A DNA stretch of 64,000 nucleotides. It comes from Oceanobacillus sp. HTM 045 (GTDB lineage Bacteria; Pseudomonadota; Alphaproteobacteria; Rhodobacterales; Rhodobacteraceae). How positions within the stretch are numbered: the stretch's first letter is position 1; every line of letters begins with the position of its first letter. Where the stretch lies: positions 558,001 through 622,000 of the forward strand of contig WNWL01000003.1 of the NCBI GenBank assembly GCA_009733745.1, written 5' to 3'. Below the pieces are notes generated by a model, which was given only the letters and a program-made list of their open reading frames with translations, was not told the DNA's origin and did not search any database. The translations under genes and the position numbers were made by a program. Shown piece after piece: positions 62,553 through 64,000 of this stretch.

Positions 62553-62762
62553 TCAGTTGTTGATGTCCGGAGCGGTACCCGGATCGACACCCACGGCAAC
62601 ACCGAGCTCGGAGTTGATCGAGTCGACCAGCGTGGACACGCCGCCGTTGAAGATCGCGTAAACGACCATGATCCCGAGAAGCAGGATACCCGCGGTGAGC
62701 GCAACCCAGTCGATGGTGACCGCGCCGTCTTCGTCACGCAGGAACTTCACAAAGTTGGACAT
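62553..62762 (-). CDS. flp: Flp-type major pilin
   Basis: 69 residues from ATG 62762, with GGAGGG upstream. FVKFLRDEDGAVTIDWVALTAGILLLGIMVVYAIFNGGV: a short basic leader, cleavage expected at DG-AVTIDW (G-A/x junction with Glu/Asp at +5), then the hydrophobic pilin helix. The C-terminal 25 residues end GVDPGTAPDINN. It is the main subunit of the Tad pilus. A second gene with a near-identical C-terminus lies at the right edge. Confidence 0.93.
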   Translation of the reverse strand: MSNFVKFLRDEDGAVTIDWVALTAGILLLGIMVVYAIFNGGVSTLVDSINSELGVAVGVDPGTAPDINN

Positions 62763-62909
62763 ATTTCCCTCCAGACTTGCCCATCCGGACCAGGATCGCG
62801 TGGCGACAGTGCCACTAAACCCCGGACCACACAAGGTTGCCTCAACCCCATAGGCGACCCAATTCTTGAACCGAGCCGAAGCCTCAGCTATTCCGGTTCG
62901 TGTGAAGAA

Positions 62910-62938
62910 TAGATAGCACCCTTCACTTCGCCTGACAA
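62910..62938 (-). promoter_or_regulatory. Candidate sigma70-type promoter of flp
   Basis: On minus, TTGTCA (-35, five of six consensus bases) and TATCTA (-10) are separated by 17 nt, in an AT-rich part of the gap between flp and the divergent transglycosylase. It would give a leader of about 140 nt. The remaining gap (62763-63068) probably also holds the plus-strand promoter, which I cannot place. Confidence 0.4.
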
Positions 62939-63068
62939 AGAAAGTTATCCAAAACCCAACACCGAAGCCTTCTAATTTTCGCCAAACGCCATGAATTGTG
63001 TTCGAAATATGGCAAACGAGTACTGAAATGAGGCGGGGTCTCGGGGAATGTGGCTGAAGGAGATCGTA

Positions 63069-63914
63069 ATGAGGCGCATTCTTCCGCGAGTAACGGTGGC
63101 CCTGCTGGCCTCGCTCGCGATTCTATCTTCTGACTGGCTCGAATCGAATCGCGGGCAGGCCTGGGCGGGTCGTTTGCCGCAGGCGAGCCCCGGCGGATCG
63201 GGCCCCGTCTTCCGTGGCGTGCGCCCGCCGGGCCGTGGCGCCAAGACCCATTTCAAGTTCTATACCGCGCCCCGGCCGTCGACCGGCGGGGGCGGGCGGC
63301 GCGGCGGCACGGCGCACAAGTGGTTCTGGGACGTGGTACCCAGCGCGCGGGCCGATCGCGCCGGCCTCGACCTCGCGTCTGCGCTCGACGTGGTGCGCCA
63401 GCGCCGGGCTGAGAAGGGCGCCCTGACGACCGTCGACGAGGCGCGCTCCATAAAGGACGCATATTCCTCGGAAATCGCGACCGCCGCCCGGCGCTTCGGT
63501 GTGTCGGAAGCGTTGCTCCTCGCCGTCATCGTGGTGGAGTCGCGCGGCCGCTCAGGCGCGGTCAGCCCGAAGGGTGCCCAGGGGCTGATGCAGCTCATGC
63601 CGGCCACCGGCAGGCGGTTCGGCGTCAAGGATCCGTTCGATGTGCAGTCGAACATCCTCGGCGGCACCGCCTATCTCGACTGGCTCCTGCGGCATTTCGG
63701 GGAGGACGCCGTCCTCGCGCTTGCAGGGTACAATGCCGGCGAGGGCGCGGTCGCGAAGCATGGCGGGGTGCCGCCCTACAAGGAGACGCGCGACTACGTC
63801 GTGCGCGTGCTCGACGCCTTCACCTCCGCCAGGGAGCTTTGCGAAGTGGTACCGGAGAGCCCGCGGGCGCCCTGTGTCTGGGCGACCGCGGATGCGGCCG
63901 CGCCCGCGAACTGA
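63069..63914 (+). CDS. Periplasmic lytic transglycosylase (SLT family)
   Basis: 281 residues from ATG 63069, with AAGGAG 6 nt upstream; ATG 63048 upstream lacks a site. An N-terminal hydrophobic signal (VTVALLASLAILSS) is followed by a long low-complexity region. The SLT domain (about 145-265) has the catalytic Glu in LLAVIVVESRGRSGAVSPKGAQGLMQLMPATGRRFG, then NILGGTAYLDWLLRHFGEDAVLALAGYNAGEGAV. It could open the peptidoglycan for the pilus or serve wall turnover. Sits between two flp genes. Confidence 0.93.
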   Translation: MRRILPRVTVALLASLAILSSDWLESNRGQAWAGRLPQASPGGSGPVFRGVRPPGRGAKTHFKFYTAPRPSTGGGGRRGGTAHKWFWDVVPSARADRAGLDLASALDVVRQRRAEKGALTTVDEARSIKDAYSSEIATAARRFGVSEALLLAVIVVESRGRSGAVSPKGAQGLMQLMPATGRRFGVKDPFDVQSNILGGTAYLDWLLRHFGEDAVLALAGYNAGEGAVAKHGGVPPYKETRDYVVRVLDAFTSARELCEVVPESPRAPCVWATADAAAPAN

Positions 63915-63949
63915 GATCCCGCGGGCACCGGCCAGTCGTTCTGGGCCCG

Positions 63950-64000
63950 TCAGTTGTTGATGTCGGGCGCTGTGCCGGTGCTCACGCCGACGGCGGTGCC
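63950..64000 (-). CDS. Second Flp-type pilin, C-terminal end only
   Basis: On minus the last 16 codons before TGA read GTAVGVSTGTAPDINN. The end of flp at 62553 reads GVAVGVDPGTAPDINN, identical at 13 of 16 positions. The gene continues past the right edge. It indicates a tandem or dispersed flp duplication around the transglycosylase gene. Confidence 0.8.
   Translation of the reverse strand, partial: GTAVGVSTGTAPDINN

Overview
The window is a high-GC chromosomal segment from an alphaproteobacterium, most likely a member of the Rhodobacteraceae (roseobacter/Rhodobacter type). The evidence is gene content and order: gyrB, recF, dnaN, dnaA and rpsT close together, then mutM-ubiE-ubiB-coaBC-dut, a hemA-type (C4 pathway) 5-aminolevulinate synthase, idi, a TIGR04372-type glycosyltransferase and a complete alphaproteobacterial Tad/Cpa pilus locus. 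Genes are tightly packed, often with 4-base ATGA/GTGA overlaps. I see no transposase, prophage, CRISPR array, rRNA or tRNA gene.

Layout. (1) 1-14.0 kb, mostly minus strand: a partial conserved gene, gyrB, an unrecognised Cys-rich protein, two related small secreted proteins, a VOC-fold protein, recF, dnaN, then on plus a DnaJ-like half zinc-finger membrane protein and a double-GAF protein, then dnaA, a rhodanese and rpsT. (2) 14.1-26.7 kb: enoyl-CoA hydratase, mutM, two related membrane proteins, ubiE-ubiB (ubiquinone), a LysE-type exporter, a coaBC-dut-rrf2-cysK operon, GST, moeB-like and idi. (3) 27.2-28.4 kb: hemA. (4) 28.7-38.6 kb: an eleven-gene minus-strand operon for an unusual nucleotide-activated sugar. 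It has heptose-pathway enzymes (GmhA, a kinase/cytidylyltransferase fusion, a nucleotidyltransferase), three SDR epimerase/dehydratases, an MDR dehydrogenase, two methyltransferases and a thiamine-diphosphate E1 alpha/beta pair with no E2/E3. A divergent TIGR04372 glycosyltransferase follows. (5) 40-46 kb: accD-folC, a DMT-family exporter and a five-gene nitrile hydratase/thiocyanate hydrolase-family operon whose beta subunit is split into two genes with a cupin gene between them. (6) 46.3-51.2 kb: a DUF938 methyltransferase, infC (apparently starting at AUA), a P460-like c-type cytochrome, DUF1028, a secreted protein and a divergent ArsR/monooxygenase pair. (7) 51.2-64 kb: the Tad pilus locus (flp, cpaB, cpaC, ompA, two TadE-like genes, cpaE, cpaF, tadB, tadC, two TPR lipoproteins, cpaA), a lytic transglycosylase and the end of a second flp.

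Two dispersed intergenic repeat families stand out. One is about 58 bp: a hairpin with a conserved AAGGTT apex, then a GTTAAC-type block. It has four copies, each just downstream of a stop codon on the same strand (after gene 1, dnaA, ubiB and cysK). The other is about 157 bp, GC-rich and multi-hairpin, with four full copies and one partial copy, mostly between convergent genes. The most promising systems for follow-up are the E1-containing heptose-like sugar operon, the split nitrile hydratase/thiocyanate hydrolase operon and the two repeat families.
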